A DNA stretch of 13,638 nt from Alphaproteobacteria bacterium (GCA_003250275.1 QKGW01000530.1:1-13638), one strand, 5' to 3'; positions 1-7,100 are shown, numbered from the stretch's first letter. Notes: a model not told the origin generated them from the letters alone. Numbers and translations: made by a program.

Positions 1-971
1 TCAGCGATCCCCACGCCTTGATCGACATCGAACTCCCCGAACCCGTGCCCGGCCCGCACGACATCTGCGTCGCGGTGCGCGCGATCTCGGTCAACCCGGT
101 CGACACCAAGGTGCGCCAACGCGCCGGATCCGAATCCGGCGAAACCAGGGTGCTCGGCTGGGACGTCGCGGGCGTGGTCCGCGCCGTCGGCGGCCAGGTC
201 ACGCGCTTCGCCGTCGGCGATGAGGTCTTCTACGCCGGCTCGATCGCCCGCCCCGGCGCCAACGCCGAGTTCCACCTCGTCGACGCGCGGATCGCCGGGC
301 ACAAGCCCCGGAGCCTCTCCTTCGCCGAGGCCGCCGCCCTGCCCCTCACCTCGATCACCGCCTGGGAACTGCTGTTCGACCGCCTCGGCGTCGACGGCGA
401 GAGCGAGGGCAACCTCCTGATCGTCGGCGGCGCGGGCGGCGTCGGCTCAATGCTGATCCAGATCGCCCGCCGCCTCACCAAGCTCAACGTCGTCGCCACC
501 GCCTCCCGCGCGCCCTCGCGCGACTGGTGCGAAAGCCTCGGCGCGCACGCGGTGATCGACTACACCCCCGGCCTCGCCCGCGCGGTCGCCGACGCCGGGC
601 TCGGCGGCATCCGCTACGCCGCGCTCCTCACCGGCTCCGACACACACTTCCCCGCCGTCGCCGAGGTTCTCGCGCCGCAGGGCCGGGTCGCGATCATCGA
701 CGACCCGGCAACCCTCGACGCCACCCTGCTCAAGCGCAAGTCGGCGTCGCTGCACTGGGAGTTCATGTTCACCCGCGCGATGTTCGAAACCCCGGACATG
801 GCGCGCCAGGGCGAAATCCTCGATACCGTCGCCGACCTCGTCGACGCCGGAACCCTGCGCACCACCCTCGCCGAAGTCCTCGGCCCGATCGACGCCAAAA
901 CCCTCCGCGCCGCCCACGCGCGCCTCGAAAGCGGCGCCACCATCGGCAAACTGGTGCTGGAGGGGTTCTGA
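1..971 (+). CDS. Zinc-independent quinone oxidoreductase-like dehydrogenase (MDR superfamily), 5' end cut by window edge
   Basis: Medium-chain dehydrogenase/reductase of the group often labelled 'zinc-binding alcohol dehydrogenase family' or quinone oxidoreductase. It is predicted to be a cytosolic NAD(P)H-dependent reductase of quinone or enone-type substrates, with the exact substrate unknown. The reading frame is open from the first full codon at position 3, and the peptide before the internal TTG at 18 (SDPHA) matches the usual N-terminus of the family. The true start therefore lies outside the window and about 12-15 residues are missing. The visible part has the GroES-like N-terminal half with NPVDTKVR and VLGWDVAG, then a Rossmann domain with the nucleotide-binding glycine motif GGAGGVGS at 426-449. 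The cysteine-rich structural zinc loop of true zinc alcohol dehydrogenases is absent, so the 'zinc' label would be misleading. Stop is TGA at 969-971. It converges on rpe across a nested inverted repeat. Family is confident; substrate is unknown. Confidence 0.9.
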   Translation, partial: SDPHALIDIELPEPVPGPHDICVAVRAISVNPVDTKVRQRAGSESGETRVLGWDVAGVVRAVGGQVTRFAVGDEVFYAGSIARPGANAEFHLVDARIAGHKPRSLSFAEAAALPLTSITAWELLFDRLGVDGESEGNLLIVGGAGGVGSMLIQIARRLTKLNVVATASRAPSRDWCESLGAHAVIDYTPGLARAVADAGLGGIRYAALLTGSDTHFPAVAEVLAPQGRVAIIDDPATLDATLLKRKSASLHWEFMFTRAMFETPDMARQGEILDTVADLVDAGTLRTTLAEVLGPIDAKTLRAAHARLESGATIGKLVLEGF

Positions 972-984
972 GGGAAAAGGACTT

Positions 985-1160
985 AAAATAAAAGGTCGCG
1001 GAGGGTCTTGGACCCTCCGCACCTCCCGGACGTTTGGTTTTCCCGTGAAGCGGGATCGACCCGTCACGCCGCGCAATGGCTCTATGGCGCTACGCGCGAA
1101 ACCAAAACGAATGGGAGGTGCGGAGGGACCGAGTCCCTCCGCGACCTTTTGTTTATTCGA
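985..1160. repeat. Nested inverted-repeat element between convergent genes; probable bidirectional terminator
   Basis: Two ~52-nt arms (990-1041 and 1099-1150) are inverted copies of each other, about 80% identical by eye, and enclose a 57-nt core. Each arm contains its own perfect 10-bp hairpin with a 3-nt loop (998-1020 and 1120-1142). The hairpins differ in sequence, but the T:A pair of one is replaced by an A:T pair in the other, so both stay perfectly paired. Reading outward on either strand, the distal hairpin is followed by GACCTTTT and a further T-rich run (GTTTA on plus, ATTTTAAG on minus). This suits termination of the oxidoreductase on plus and of the rpe operon on minus. It may be a member of a dispersed palindromic repeat family; I see no transposase and no clear target-site duplication. 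Confidence 0.75.
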
Positions 1161-1170
1161 CTTTTCCGCC

Positions 1171-1809
1171 TTACCGCAGCGCGGCGATGTTGGCGGCGTA
1201 TTCAGGGGTTTGGAACACCGCCGAGCCGGCGACGAGGACGTTGGCGCCCGCATCGGCGCAGAGCTTCGCGGTCTTGGCGTTGATGCCGCCGTCGACTTCG
1301 ATCTCGATCGGGCGCGAGCCGATCATCTTCTTGATCCGCGCGATCTTGTCGACCTGCGAGGGGATGAACGACTGGCCGCCGAAGCCGGGGTTGACGCTCA
1401 TCACCAGGATCAGGTCGACCGCGTCGAGGATATAGGCGAGCACGGTTTCCGGGGTCGCCGGATTGAGCGACACGCCCGCCTTCTTGCCGAGCGAGCGGAT
1501 CAGCTGGAGCGAGCGGTCGAGGTGGCGGGTCGCCTCGGCGTGGACGGTGATGATGTCCGCGCCCGCCTCGGCGAACGCCGGGATCAGCGGATCGACCGGC
1601 TCGATCATCAGGTGCACGTCGAACGGGCGGGTGGTGTGGGAGCGGATCGCCTTCACCACCGGCGCGCCGAAAGTGAGATTGGGAACGAAGTGGCCGTCCA
1701 TCACGTCGATGTGGATGTAATCGGCCCCGGCGGCATCGAGCGCGCGGACTTCCTCGCCGAGCCTGGCGAAATCGGCCGAGAGGATGGAGGGGGCGATCTT
1801 GACGGTCAT
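1171..1809 (-). CDS. rpe: Ribulose-phosphate 3-epimerase
   Basis: Interconverts D-ribulose 5-phosphate and D-xylulose 5-phosphate in the cytosol, in the pentose phosphate pathway and in RuBP regeneration of the Calvin cycle. The product is 212 residues, normal for this TIM-barrel family. Visible family signatures are IAPSILSADF (5-14, catalytic Ser8), HIDVMDGHFVPN (33-44, metal ligands His33 and Asp35, with Asp35 also catalytic), VHLMIE (65-70, His66), MSVNPGFGGQ (137-146, phosphate-binding loop) and VDGGIN (172-177, catalytic Asp173). The frame opens 12 codons further upstream, but the ATG at 1809 is preferred because AAGGAG lies 10 nt before it and the protein then begins exactly at the family's conserved N-terminus. 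It is the last gene of the glpX-tkt-fba-rpe cluster, 69 nt after fba, with a strong hairpin in that gap. Stop is TAA. Confidence 0.97.
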   Translation of the reverse strand: MTVKIAPSILSADFARLGEEVRALDAAGADYIHIDVMDGHFVPNLTFGAPVVKAIRSHTTRPFDVHLMIEPVDPLIPAFAEAGADIITVHAEATRHLDRSLQLIRSLGKKAGVSLNPATPETVLAYILDAVDLILVMSVNPGFGGQSFIPSQVDKIARIKKMIGSRPIEIEVDGGINAKTAKLCADAGANVLVAGSAVFQTPEYAANIAALR

Positions 1810-1837
1810 GACGGACGGGCTCCTTGAGACGGACGGG
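1810..1837 (-). repeat. Direct repeat of 10 nt flanking the rpe ribosome binding site
   Basis: The ten bases GACGGACGGG (plus strand) occur at 1810-1819 and again at 1828-1837. In the mRNA they read CCCGUCCGUC on both sides of UCAAGGAG, which holds the rpe Shine-Dalgarno sequence. The downstream copy abuts the rpe ATG. This may be a simple local duplication, or it may give two alternative partners for folding around the ribosome binding site. Confidence 0.6.
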
Positions 1838-1856
1838 GCGGCCACCCGGCCGCCCC
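1835..1856 (-). other. Intercistronic hairpin between fba and rpe
   Basis: A perfect 9-bp all-G/C stem (GGGGCGGCC / GGCCGCCCC) closes a 4-nt loop 22 nt after the fba stop codon. No T-run follows on the minus strand, so it does not look like an intrinsic terminator. A stem this stable inside an operon more likely protects the 3' end of the upstream fba message or marks a processing site, which would set different fba and rpe transcript levels. The structure is seen directly; its role is inferred. Confidence 0.65.
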
Positions 1857-1878
1857 GCGAGAGACATATCGGGAGAGG

Positions 1879-2988
1879 TTAGATCCCGATGATCGGCTCG
1901 GAAGCCGGGTTGACCGCCGAGGCGGGCCGGATCTTCTGGTCGAGTTCGCCCGCGGCGTAGCGGCGGGCCATGTCGGCGAGCGGGATCGGCTTGATCTTCG
2001 ACGCGCGGTTCTTGCAGCCGAACGCTTCGTAACGTTCCAGACAGACTTTCTCCATCGCCTGGATCGCCGGCTTCAGGTACTTGCGCGGATCGAACTCCTT
2101 CTTGTCCTCCGCGAACACCTTACGGATCATACCGGTCATCGCCATGCGGTTGTCGGTATCGATGTTGATCTTGCGGACGCCGTACTTGATGCCTTCGACG
2201 ATTTCCTCGATCGGCACACCGAAGGTCTGCGGCATCTCGCCGCCGTAGGCGTTGATGATGTCCTGCAGTTCCTGCGGCACCGAGGAGGAGCCGTGCATCA
2301 CCAGGTGGGTGGTGGGCAGGCGCTCGTTGATCGCCTTGATCACGTCCATCGCAAGGATGTCGCCGGTCGGCTTGCGCGAGAACTTGTAGGCGCCGTGCGA
2401 GGTGCCGATCGCCACCGCGAGGGCGTCGACGCGGGTGCGCGCGACGAAGTCGGCGGCCTGGGCCGGATCGGTGAGGAGCGCGTCCTTCGACATCGTGCCT
2501 TCGAAGCCGTGGCCGTCTTCCTTGTCGCCCTTGCCGGTTTCGAGCGAGCCGAGGCAGCCGAGCTCGCCCTCGACCGAAACGCCGATGAGGTGCGCGACGT
2601 CGGCCACCGCCTGAGTGGTCTCGACGTTGTAGAAGTACGACGACGGGGTCTTGCCGTCTTCCATCAGCGAGCCGTCGAGCATCACCGAGGTGAAGCCCGC
2701 GGTCACGGCGGAGAGGCAGGTGGCGAGATTGTTGCCGTGGTCCTGGTGCATACACACCGGAACGTTCGGGTACATCTCGACCGCGCCCATGATCATGTGC
2801 TTGATCATCACGTCGCCCGCGTACTGGCGCGCGCCACGGCTCGCCTGCAGGATCACCGGAGCGTCGGCCTTCTTCGCCGCCGACATGATCGCGAGAATCT
2901 GCTCAAGGTTGTTCACGTTGAACGCGGGTACGCCGTAGCCGTGTTCGGCCGCATCGTCGAGCAGCTGCCGCAGGGAGATCATTGCCAT
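1879..2988 (-). CDS. fba: Class II fructose-1,6-bisphosphate aldolase, Calvin-cycle subtype
   Basis: Zinc-dependent aldolase that reversibly joins dihydroxyacetone phosphate and glyceraldehyde 3-phosphate to fructose 1,6-bisphosphate. In the CbbA subtype it can also form sedoheptulose 1,7-bisphosphate. The product is 369 residues. Signatures include the opening ISLRQLLDDAAEHGYGVPAF, HQDHG at 81-85 (catalytic Asp83, zinc ligand His84), VEGELG at 139-144, GTSHGAYK at 195-202 (zinc ligand His198), VMHGSSS at 230-236 (zinc ligand His232) and the phosphate-binding NIDTD at 275-279. Its length and sequence style fit the longer Calvin-cycle subtype (also called cbbA) rather than the E. coli FbaA type. 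The ATG at 2988 is preferred because GGAGGAAG lies about 10 nt upstream; an ATG two codons later (2982) is possible. It sits 53 nt after tkt. Stop is TAA. Confidence 0.97.
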   Translation of the reverse strand: MAMISLRQLLDDAAEHGYGVPAFNVNNLEQILAIMSAAKKADAPVILQASRGARQYAGDVMIKHMIMGAVEMYPNVPVCMHQDHGNNLATCLSAVTAGFTSVMLDGSLMEDGKTPSSYFYNVETTQAVADVAHLIGVSVEGELGCLGSLETGKGDKEDGHGFEGTMSKDALLTDPAQAADFVARTRVDALAVAIGTSHGAYKFSRKPTGDILAMDVIKAINERLPTTHLVMHGSSSVPQELQDIINAYGGEMPQTFGVPIEEIVEGIKYGVRKINIDTDNRMAMTGMIRKVFAEDKKEFDPRKYLKPAIQAMEKVCLERYEAFGCKNRASKIKPIPLADMARRYAAGELDQKIRPASAVNPASEPIIGI

Positions 2989-3041
2989 GGTCTTGCTTCC
3001 TCCACTGTCCTGTTCAGGGTGTTCCCGGATATTCCCGTTGA

Positions 3042-5045
3042 TTAGACCAGCTTGGCCTTCACCGTTGCGACGACGTTCTCGACGGTGAAGCCGTAGTGTT
3101 CGAACAGCTTCTCGGCCGGTGCGGAAGCGCCGAAGCCGGGCATCGCGACGATGCCGCCTTCCAGACCGACGTAACGTTCCCAACCGAAGCCGATCGCCGC
3201 TTCGATCGCGACGCGGGTTCCGGTTTCGCCCAGCACCGCCTTGCGGTAGGCGGCGGGCTGCGCGTCGAAGAGCTCCCAGCACGGCAGCGACACCACCGCG
3301 GTGGCGATCCCCTCGGCGTTGAGCGCCTTGGCCGCCTCGACCGCGAGCGCCACCTCGGAACCGGTGGCGATCAGCGTCGCTTGGCGTTCCGCCGGCGCTT
3401 CGGCGATGACGTAGCCACCCTTGGCGCAGAGGTTCTCGTCGGTATGCGCGACGCGCAGGGTCGGCAGATTCTGACGCGACAGCGCGAGCACGGACGGACG
3501 GTTCTCCTGTTCGAGCGCGGCGGCCCAGCACTCGGCGGTCTCGACCGCGTCGGCGGGGCGCATGACCAACACGTTGGGCATCGCGCGCATCGATGCAAGG
3601 TGCTCGATCGGCTGGTGGGTCGGGCCGTCCTCGCCGAGGCCGATGGAATCGTGGGTCATCACGTAGACGACGCGCACGCCCATCAGCGCCGCGAGGCGCA
3701 TCGCCGGGCGCAGATAGTCGGTGAACACCAGGAAGGTGCCGCCGTAGGGGATCATCCCACCGTGCAGCGCGAGGCCGTTCATCGCCGCGGCCATGCCGTG
3801 TTCGCGGATGCCGTAGTGGATGTACGAGCCCGAGAAGTCGCCCGGCTTCACCGGCGCCTGGGTCTCGGCCTTGGTGAGGTTCGAGCCGGTGAGGTCGGCG
3901 GAGCCGCCGATCAGTTCGGGGATCTCCTTGGCGAGGACGTTGATCACGTCCTGGCTCGCCTTGCGGGTGGCGACCTTCGGCTTGGCCTCGGAGAGCGCCT
4001 TCTTGTGCGCGTTGATCGCGGCCTTCCAGCCGCGCGGCATCAGGTTCTCGCCGAGACGGTCGAATTCCTCGGCCTTCGCGGCGTCGAGGAAGCTCATCCG
4101 CGCTTCCCACGCCATGCGCAGCGCGCCGCCCTTGGAGCCGACGAGACGCCACGCGTCGCGCACGTCCTCGGGGATTTCGAACGGCGGATAGTTCCAGTCG
4201 CAGGCCTCGCGCGCGGCGGCGATCTCGGCGTCGCCGAGCGGCGCGCCGTGGACCTTGTGGCTACCCGCCATGTTCGGCGCGCCCTTGCCGATCACGGTGC
4301 GGCAGGCGATCAGCGACGGCGTATCGGACAAGCGCGCGGCGGCGATCGCGGCGGCAATCGCCTCGGGATCGTGGCCGTCGACGCGGCAGGCGTCCCAGCC
4401 CGCGGCCTCGAAGCGCGCGATCTGGTCCTCGGTCGAGGCCAGCTCGATCTTGCCGTCGATCGAGATGCCGTTGTCGTCCCACATCACGATCAGCTTGCCG
4501 AGCTTGAGGTGGCCGGCGAGCGAGATCGCCTCCTGGCTGATGCCTTCCATCAGGCAGCCGTCGCCGCAGATCACGTAGGTGTAGTGGTCGACCGCCGCGT
4601 CGGTGAAGCGGGCGTTCATCAGCCGCTCGCCGAGCGCCATGCCGACGGCGGTGGCGATGCCCTGGCCGAGCGGGCCGGTGGTGGTCTCGATGCCGCCGCC
4701 GTGGCCGTATTCCGGGTGGCCCGCGGCGCGCGAGCCCATCTGGCGGAAGTTCTTCAGCTCATCGATGCTGAAGTCCTCGTAGCCGGTGAGGTGCAGGAGC
4801 GCGTAGAGCAGCATCGAACCGTGACCGGCGGAAAGCACGAAGCGGTCACGGTCCGCCCATTTGGGTTCGAACGGATCGAACTTCAGGAACTGCGTGAACA
4901 GCACGGTGGCGACGTCCGCCATGCCCATCGGCATACCGGGATGGCCGGAGTTGGCCTTTTGCACCGCATCCGCGGCGAGAAAACGGACGGCGTTCGCCAA
5001 CCGAGCGTGGGAAACGGCGGTCGGCGCCGGAGTCGCAATCGTCAT
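3042..5045 (-). CDS. tkt: Transketolase
   Basis: Thiamine-diphosphate enzyme moving two-carbon ketol units between sugar phosphates in the non-oxidative pentose phosphate pathway and Calvin cycle; cytosolic and normally a dimer. The product is 667 residues, the usual bacterial length. Domain order is ThDP-binding N-terminal (to about 330), pyrimidine-binding middle (about 355-525), then C-terminal domain. Visible residues are SGHPGMPMG (33-41, His35), SAGHGS (72-77), GPLGQG (124-129), the ThDP motif GDG (161-163) ending near DDN (190-192), HYGIREHGM (410-418, catalytic Glu415) and THDSIGLGEDGPTHQP (464-479, His477). The ATG at 5045 has AAGGAA about 10 nt upstream. It follows glpX by 45 nt and precedes fba by 53 nt, so it is almost certainly cotranscribed (a cbbT-like position). 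No key residue appears to be missing. Stop is TAA. Confidence 0.98.
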   Translation of the reverse strand: MTIATPAPTAVSHARLANAVRFLAADAVQKANSGHPGMPMGMADVATVLFTQFLKFDPFEPKWADRDRFVLSAGHGSMLLYALLHLTGYEDFSIDELKNFRQMGSRAAGHPEYGHGGGIETTTGPLGQGIATAVGMALGERLMNARFTDAAVDHYTYVICGDGCLMEGISQEAISLAGHLKLGKLIVMWDDNGISIDGKIELASTEDQIARFEAAGWDACRVDGHDPEAIAAAIAAARLSDTPSLIACRTVIGKGAPNMAGSHKVHGAPLGDAEIAAAREACDWNYPPFEIPEDVRDAWRLVGSKGGALRMAWEARMSFLDAAKAEEFDRLGENLMPRGWKAAINAHKKALSEAKPKVATRKASQDVINVLAKEIPELIGGSADLTGSNLTKAETQAPVKPGDFSGSYIHYGIREHGMAAAMNGLALHGGMIPYGGTFLVFTDYLRPAMRLAALMGVRVVYVMTHDSIGLGEDGPTHQPIEHLASMRAMPNVLVMRPADAVETAECWAAALEQENRPSVLALSRQNLPTLRVAHTDENLCAKGGYVIAEAPAERQATLIATGSEVALAVEAAKALNAEGIATAVVSLPCWELFDAQPAAYRKAVLGETGTRVAIEAAIGFGWERYVGLEGGIVAMPGFGASAPAEKLFEHYGFTVENVVATVKAKLV

Positions 5046-5090
5046 CGCGCAGTCGTTCCTTATGTCGATGAAATACGGGGGAAAGCCGGT

Positions 5091-6065
5091 TCAGTCGGCT
5101 TCCACCAAATGGTAGCTGGTCAGCACCTGGCGTTCGCCGTAGGGACCGCTGATCATCAGCGTCTGGGTCCGGGCGAAGTTGTCCTCGACGGTCACGCCGT
5201 CGACGAGCACGCCGTCGGTGACGCCGGTGGCGCAGAAGAACACCTGATCCGAGGAGACCAGATCGTCCATCATCATCCAGTCCTTGGTCTGGAGGCCGAA
5301 TTCGGCGATCACCTTGGCCTCGGCCTCGGACTGCGGATTGAAGCGGCCCATGAAATCGGCGCCGAGCGCGCGCAGCGCGCAGGCGGTGAGCACGCCCTCG
5401 GGGGTGCCGCCGGTGCCGAGCAGCATGTCGACGCCCGAATCCGGGAACGCGGAGAGGAGGCCGCCCATCACGTCGCCCGCCGGATACAGCGAGCAGCGCG
5501 CGCCTGCCTTGTAGATTTCCTGGGTGAGTTCCTTGTGGCGCGGCTTCTCGAGCAGGAAGACGGTGAGTTCGGACACCTTCTTGCCGAGCGCCTTGGCGAG
5601 CACGCGGAGCTTCTCGGCGGTCGGCATCGCCGGATCGATCAGGCCCTTGGCCTCCTTCGGCACCGCGATCTTGTCCATGTAGAACGACGGGCCGGGGTCG
5701 AACATCGTGCCGCGCGGCGCCATCGCGATCACCGAGAGCGCGTTGGCGAGGCCGAGCGCGGTGTAGCTCGTGCCCTCGACCGGATCGACCGCGATGTCGA
5801 ACTTGGCGCGGTGGCGCGGCATCCCGATCGCCTCGCCGCAATAGAGCTCGGGGGCTTCGTCCTTGGCGCCTTCGCCGATGATCACCGTGCCTTCGATCGG
5901 CAGGGCGTTGAGCTCGCGGCGCATCGCTTCGACGGCAGCGCCGTCGGCGCTGTTCTTGTCGCCGCGGCCGACCCAATCGTATGCGGCAAGCGCGGCGGCC
6001 TCGGTGACGTTACGCAGGCTGTAGGCGAACAACGGCGTCCGTTGTTGGATCGGACGATGCACCAT
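5091..6065 (-). CDS. glpX: Class II fructose-1,6-bisphosphatase (GlpX family)
   Basis: Hydrolyses fructose 1,6-bisphosphate to fructose 6-phosphate, the irreversible gluconeogenic step. GlpX-family members in some bacteria also act on sedoheptulose 1,7-bisphosphate in the Calvin cycle. The product is 324 residues, typical for GlpX. Signatures are the metal-binding IGEGAKDEAP (63-72), DPVEGT (94-99), and GTGGTPEGV in the second half. The frame stays open 55 codons upstream, but that stretch is Arg/Pro-rich and unlike the family. The ATG at 6065 gives the conserved start and has a purine-rich GGGGGAG ending about 4 nt before it, a rather short spacing. It is the first gene of the operon and takes the place the unrelated class I phosphatase CbbF often has in cbb operons. 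The 242 nt upstream should carry the operon promoter. Stop is TGA. Confidence 0.96.
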   Translation of the reverse strand: MVHRPIQQRTPLFAYSLRNVTEAAALAAYDWVGRGDKNSADGAAVEAMRRELNALPIEGTVIIGEGAKDEAPELYCGEAIGMPRHRAKFDIAVDPVEGTSYTALGLANALSVIAMAPRGTMFDPGPSFYMDKIAVPKEAKGLIDPAMPTAEKLRVLAKALGKKVSELTVFLLEKPRHKELTQEIYKAGARCSLYPAGDVMGGLLSAFPDSGVDMLLGTGGTPEGVLTACALRALGADFMGRFNPQSEAEAKVIAEFGLQTKDWMMMDDLVSSDQVFFCATGVTDGVLVDGVTVEDNFARTQTLMISGPYGERQVLTSYHLVEAD

Positions 6066-6218
6066 GTTTCTCCCCCGTCGATGGCGCCGTGCGCTCGGGC
6101 GAACGGCATAGGCGGCCCAGGTGCCCCGGAAGGGGCGGAATCGGGGGAACGGGTTCCGGGCCGCTTCGGGACACCCATTCCGGCAGAGAACTCGCTTTCG
6201 GCCAGTTCGCCAGGCGCG

Positions 6219-6247
6219 GGGATACCTCACCCCCGACTTCGGCGCAA
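6219..6247 (-). promoter_or_regulatory. Weak candidate promoter for the glpX operon
   Basis: The 242-nt gap 6066-6307 contains no convincing gene. On the minus strand TTGCGC (6242-6247) and TATCCC (6219-6224) are 17 nt apart, each matching three of six consensus bases. This would give a leader of about 147 nt. The match is poor and chance occurrence in G/C-rich DNA is likely, but I found nothing better. No clear CbbR-type T-N11-A palindrome was recognised. Nearby, 6270-6284 forms a 5-bp hairpin without a T-run, just beyond the regulator gene's stop. Confidence 0.25.
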
Positions 6248-6307
6248 GCCCCTACGCTGGCCTTTCGTACGGGCTTACCGCCCGCCTTCCCACCCAGCCG
6301 CCGGGGC

Positions 6308-6955
6308 CTACACCACCTTGCGGCTGCTGAGATAGAACGCCACCGCCTGGGAGCGGTTTTCGACGTTCAACTTCTCGTACAGGTTCTTCAGATGGAACTT
6401 CACGGTGTTGAGTGAAATGTCGAACCGCTTGGCGATCTGGGCATTGGTGATGCCGCCTGCAAGCGCGGTGAGCAATTCACGCTCGCGCGGGGTGAGCGCG
6501 GCGAGCGGATCGTTGACCGCGCGCTGCGAGGCGACGAACGGGAACACCTTGCGCCCATCGGCCACCGCCGCGATGGTTTCCAAGAGGTTGGCGCCGGGAT
6601 CGGACTTCGAGCAGAAGCCCCAGGCGCCGAGCATTTCGGCCTCGACCGGGATCGAGGGATTCGACGAGCCGGTATAGACGATCAGCCGCGCGGAGCGTTC
6701 CTTGCGCAGGAACGCCTCGAGCACGCCGCGACCGCCGAGGTATGGCATTTCCCAGCCGATCACGCCGACGTCGAAGCGGACGTTTTCCGAGGCGGTGAGA
6801 AAGCGCTCGCCATCGGGCGCCATGGAGACCAGCACGAACCGGTCATCGGCAGCGAACAGCCGGATCAACCCGCTTTGCAGCAATGGGTTTTTCTCGGCGA
6901 TCATCACTTCGATGGGGGACTTGCGCTGTATCGACTTCCGCTTTTTTCCGGACAT
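6308..6955 (-). CDS. LuxR/NarL-family transcriptional regulator with atypical receiver domain lacking the phosphoacceptor Asp
   Basis: DNA-binding regulator of the NarL/FixJ response-regulator type, 215 residues. An N-terminal receiver-like domain (about 15-135) is followed by a LuxR-type helix-turn-helix (about 154-209) with LTPREREL, GGITNAQIAKRFDISLNTVK and the NVENRSQA end. The receiver is degenerate. The phosphoacceptor position in VIGWEMP is Gly67 instead of Asp, and the acidic pair that binds Mg2+ is Glu21-Lys22 instead of Asp-Asp. The switch threonine (Thr95, VYTGSS) and the conserved lysine (Lys117, FCSKSD) remain. The fold is thus probably kept without classical phosphorylation. The ATG at 6955 has AAGGG 6 nt upstream; a GTG seven codons earlier is possible but lacks a good ribosome site. 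It lies directly upstream of glpX on the same strand, so it may regulate that operon, though position is the only evidence. No histidine kinase gene is nearby. Confidence 0.92.
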   Translation of the reverse strand: MSGKKRKSIQRKSPIEVMIAEKNPLLQSGLIRLFAADDRFVLVSMAPDGERFLTASENVRFDVGVIGWEMPYLGGRGVLEAFLRKERSARLIVYTGSSNPSIPVEAEMLGAWGFCSKSDPGANLLETIAAVADGRKVFPFVASQRAVNDPLAALTPRERELLTALAGGITNAQIAKRFDISLNTVKFHLKNLYEKLNVENRSQAVAFYLSSRKVV

Positions 6956-7018
6956 CCTGGACCCTTGCGACCTCACATTCGGCGCCAGACCCTCGGCCCT
7001 GCCGCCCCCGAAACGAAC

Positions 7019-7048
7019 CCGGAGACCTCCGGGGCGGCCCGCCGCCCC
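7019..7048 (-). other. Two overlapping hairpins in the leader of the LuxR-type gene
   Basis: A 5-bp stem (7019-7032, CCGGA/TCCGG, loop GACC) and a perfect 7-bp stem (7031-7048, GGGGCGG/CCGCCCC, 4-nt loop) share two bases, so they cannot both form completely. They lie in the predicted ~108-nt leader of the regulator gene, about 65-95 nt before its start codon. This could be a mutually exclusive leader structure, or chance pairing in G/C-rich DNA. Confidence 0.4.
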
Positions 7049-7069
7049 TCAACGCCGCGCCTCGTTCAG

Positions 7070-7098
7070 ACAATAGAGCGCACCACCCGATCAGGCAA
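7070..7098 (-). promoter_or_regulatory. Candidate sigma-70 type promoter for the LuxR-type regulator
   Basis: On the minus strand TTGCCT (7093-7098) and TATTGT (7070-7075) are separated by 17 nt, each matching four of six consensus bases. The predicted transcript would start near 7063 and have a leader of about 108 nt before the ATG at 6955. It is the best promoter-like pair in the 6956-7252 gap. Confidence 0.45.
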
Positions 7099-7100
7099 GC

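Noticed and set aside
18..971. TTG at 18 as the true start of the oxidoreductase
   Set aside because: The frame is open to the window edge and the residues before it match the family's usual N-terminus, so the gene is truncated by the window.
985..1160. Insertion-sequence remnant or CRISPR-like array
   Set aside because: There are only two inverted copies, no transposase frame, no clear target-site duplication, and no repeated spacer pattern.
1008..1435. Plus-strand open frames starting in the inverted-repeat element and running into rpe
   Set aside because: They cross the palindrome and then read antisense to rpe, with no ribosome site or protein similarity recognised.
1879..4152. Upstream extension of the fba frame through much of tkt, suggesting a 757-residue fusion
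   Set aside because: The extra N-terminal part is an Arg-rich out-of-frame reading of tkt. The aldolase has its own ATG and good ribosome binding site at 2988.
6066..6307. Small gene in the gap between glpX and the LuxR-type regulator
   Set aside because: Open frames here are Arg/Pro-rich extensions of neighbouring frames without ribosome sites. I see only a weak promoter candidate and short hairpins.
3096..6335. A very long plus-strand open frame (over 1,000 codons) antisense to glpX and tkt
   Set aside because: It mirrors the codon pattern of the minus-strand genes in G/C-rich DNA. Its product is a low-complexity mix of Arg, His, Gly, Ala, Val, Asp and Glu with no family motif, and the opposite strand holds clear enzymes.
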